Below are positions 63,498 through 64,000 of a DNA stretch of 64,000 bases, in pieces. Below the pieces are notes generated by a model that was given only the letters and a program-made list of their open reading frames with translations, searched no databases and was not told the origin of the DNA. The translations under genes and the position numbers were made by a program. Origin of the DNA: Guillardia theta CCMP2712 (taxonomy: Eukaryota > Cryptophyceae > Pyrenomonadales > Geminigeraceae). The stretch's first letter is position 1. Each line of letters begins with the position of its first letter. The DNA lies in NCBI RefSeq assembly GCF_000315625.1, contig NW_005434579.1, positions 91,370 through 155,369 of the forward strand, given 5' to 3'.

Positions 63498-64000
63498 GGC
63501 GCAGGAGAATTGAAGAGAGGAGGAGGAGGAGAGGAGGAAGAGCTGGAGATGTAGTGGTGGGTGTAGTGGTGATGTTCAAACAGGAGGAGGGGGTACGAGG
63601 AGGAGGAGAGCAGGAGGAGGAGAGCAGGAGGAGGAGGAGGAGGAGAGCGAGGAGGAGGAGAGCGAGGAGGAGGAGGAGGAGGAGAGGAGGACGAGGAGAA
63701 GGAGGAACAGAGCAGGAGGATGACAGCACGAGGAGGAGCTGGAGGAAGAAGAAGGGAGGACAAGTGGAGGAGATGGAGGAGAAACCTGGACGAACAGAAC
63801 ATGGGGAGGGAGGGGGATGACCAGGAGGGAGGTGTGGGACTACTGGAAGGATCATGAACTGACTCTAACATCACCGACATGCCGCTCGACATCGGAGTGC
63901 TCGCCATCTTCATCTTCCTCGTGCGCGTCTTCGCTACGTCGCGCCCAAATAGCTCAAGCTCGTGACCTCATGAGCACTCCTACGTTAGCTTGGTTCACTT
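63498..64000. other. GAGGAG purine tract and window end
   Basis: 63510-63780 is a GAGGAGGAG/AGCAGGAGG tract. From about 63860 a short frame (MPLDIGVLAIFIFLVRVFAT) is hydrophobic and could be a terminal exon of the preceding gene or another gene's start. It cannot be resolved at the window edge. Confidence 0.5.

Overview
The window is nuclear DNA of a microbial eukaryote. Nearly every recognisable gene is cut by many short GT-AG introns, mostly about 35-70 bases, with a few longer ones swollen by simple repeats. The genes are eukaryote-specific: SERRATE/ARS2, Snu114, Aurora kinase, V-ATPase subunit B, a polycystin channel and an LRRCC1-like centrosomal protein. There are no operons or bacterial signals. 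The dense small introns, the TPR repeats carrying an 'LCNYG' signature and the microsatellite-rich spacers resemble a cryptophyte alga such as Guillardia theta, but that assignment is an inference from style, not from an alignment.

Layout. 1-1344: 5' part of an RRM protein (minus), running off the left edge. 1714-2004: RING-CH-like fragment (minus). 2.3-4.6 kb: GC-rich spacer. 4677-8686: SERRATE/ARS2 (plus). 9396-11937: cNMP-binding-domain protein (plus). 12354-14590: FYRN-FYRC-bromodomain protein (minus). 15799-18115: PH / coiled-coil / leucine-rich-repeat protein (minus). 18571-20873: V-ATPase subunit B (minus). 21.4-22.0 kb: AT-rich island. 22855-23494: unrecognised gene (minus), divergent from 23674-27935, a SPRY / coiled-coil / PDZ protein (plus). 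28.2-32.8 kb: a cluster of recently duplicated and rearranged small Ser/Pro-rich genes. 33940-38752: a large secreted-type protein with a CHB_HEX_C fold and TPRs (minus), with a perfect (CAG)88 tract in one intron. 40132-44294: Snu114/EFTUD2 (plus). 44.6-45.7 kb: GC-rich and GAGCAG-repeat spacer. 46111-47884: Aurora kinase (plus). 48022-49191: putative secreted protein (minus). 50405-53741: polycystin-type channel (plus), convergent at 41 bases with 53783-59536, an LRR / coiled-coil LRRCC1-like protein (minus). 61367-63497: protein with a Tudor/agenet-like strand pattern and one membrane segment (plus).

The genes are unrelated housekeeping and cytoskeletal genes rather than a pathway. Two themes recur: RNA processing (SERRATE, Snu114, the RRM protein) and cilium/centrosome/mitosis (polycystin, LRRCC1-like, Aurora). 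The best candidate for something undescribed is the 28-33 kb paralogue cluster, which shares a conserved basic C-terminal module and a conserved leader with a splice donor. All exon limits were read by eye from splice signals and reading frames, so gene ends are approximate.
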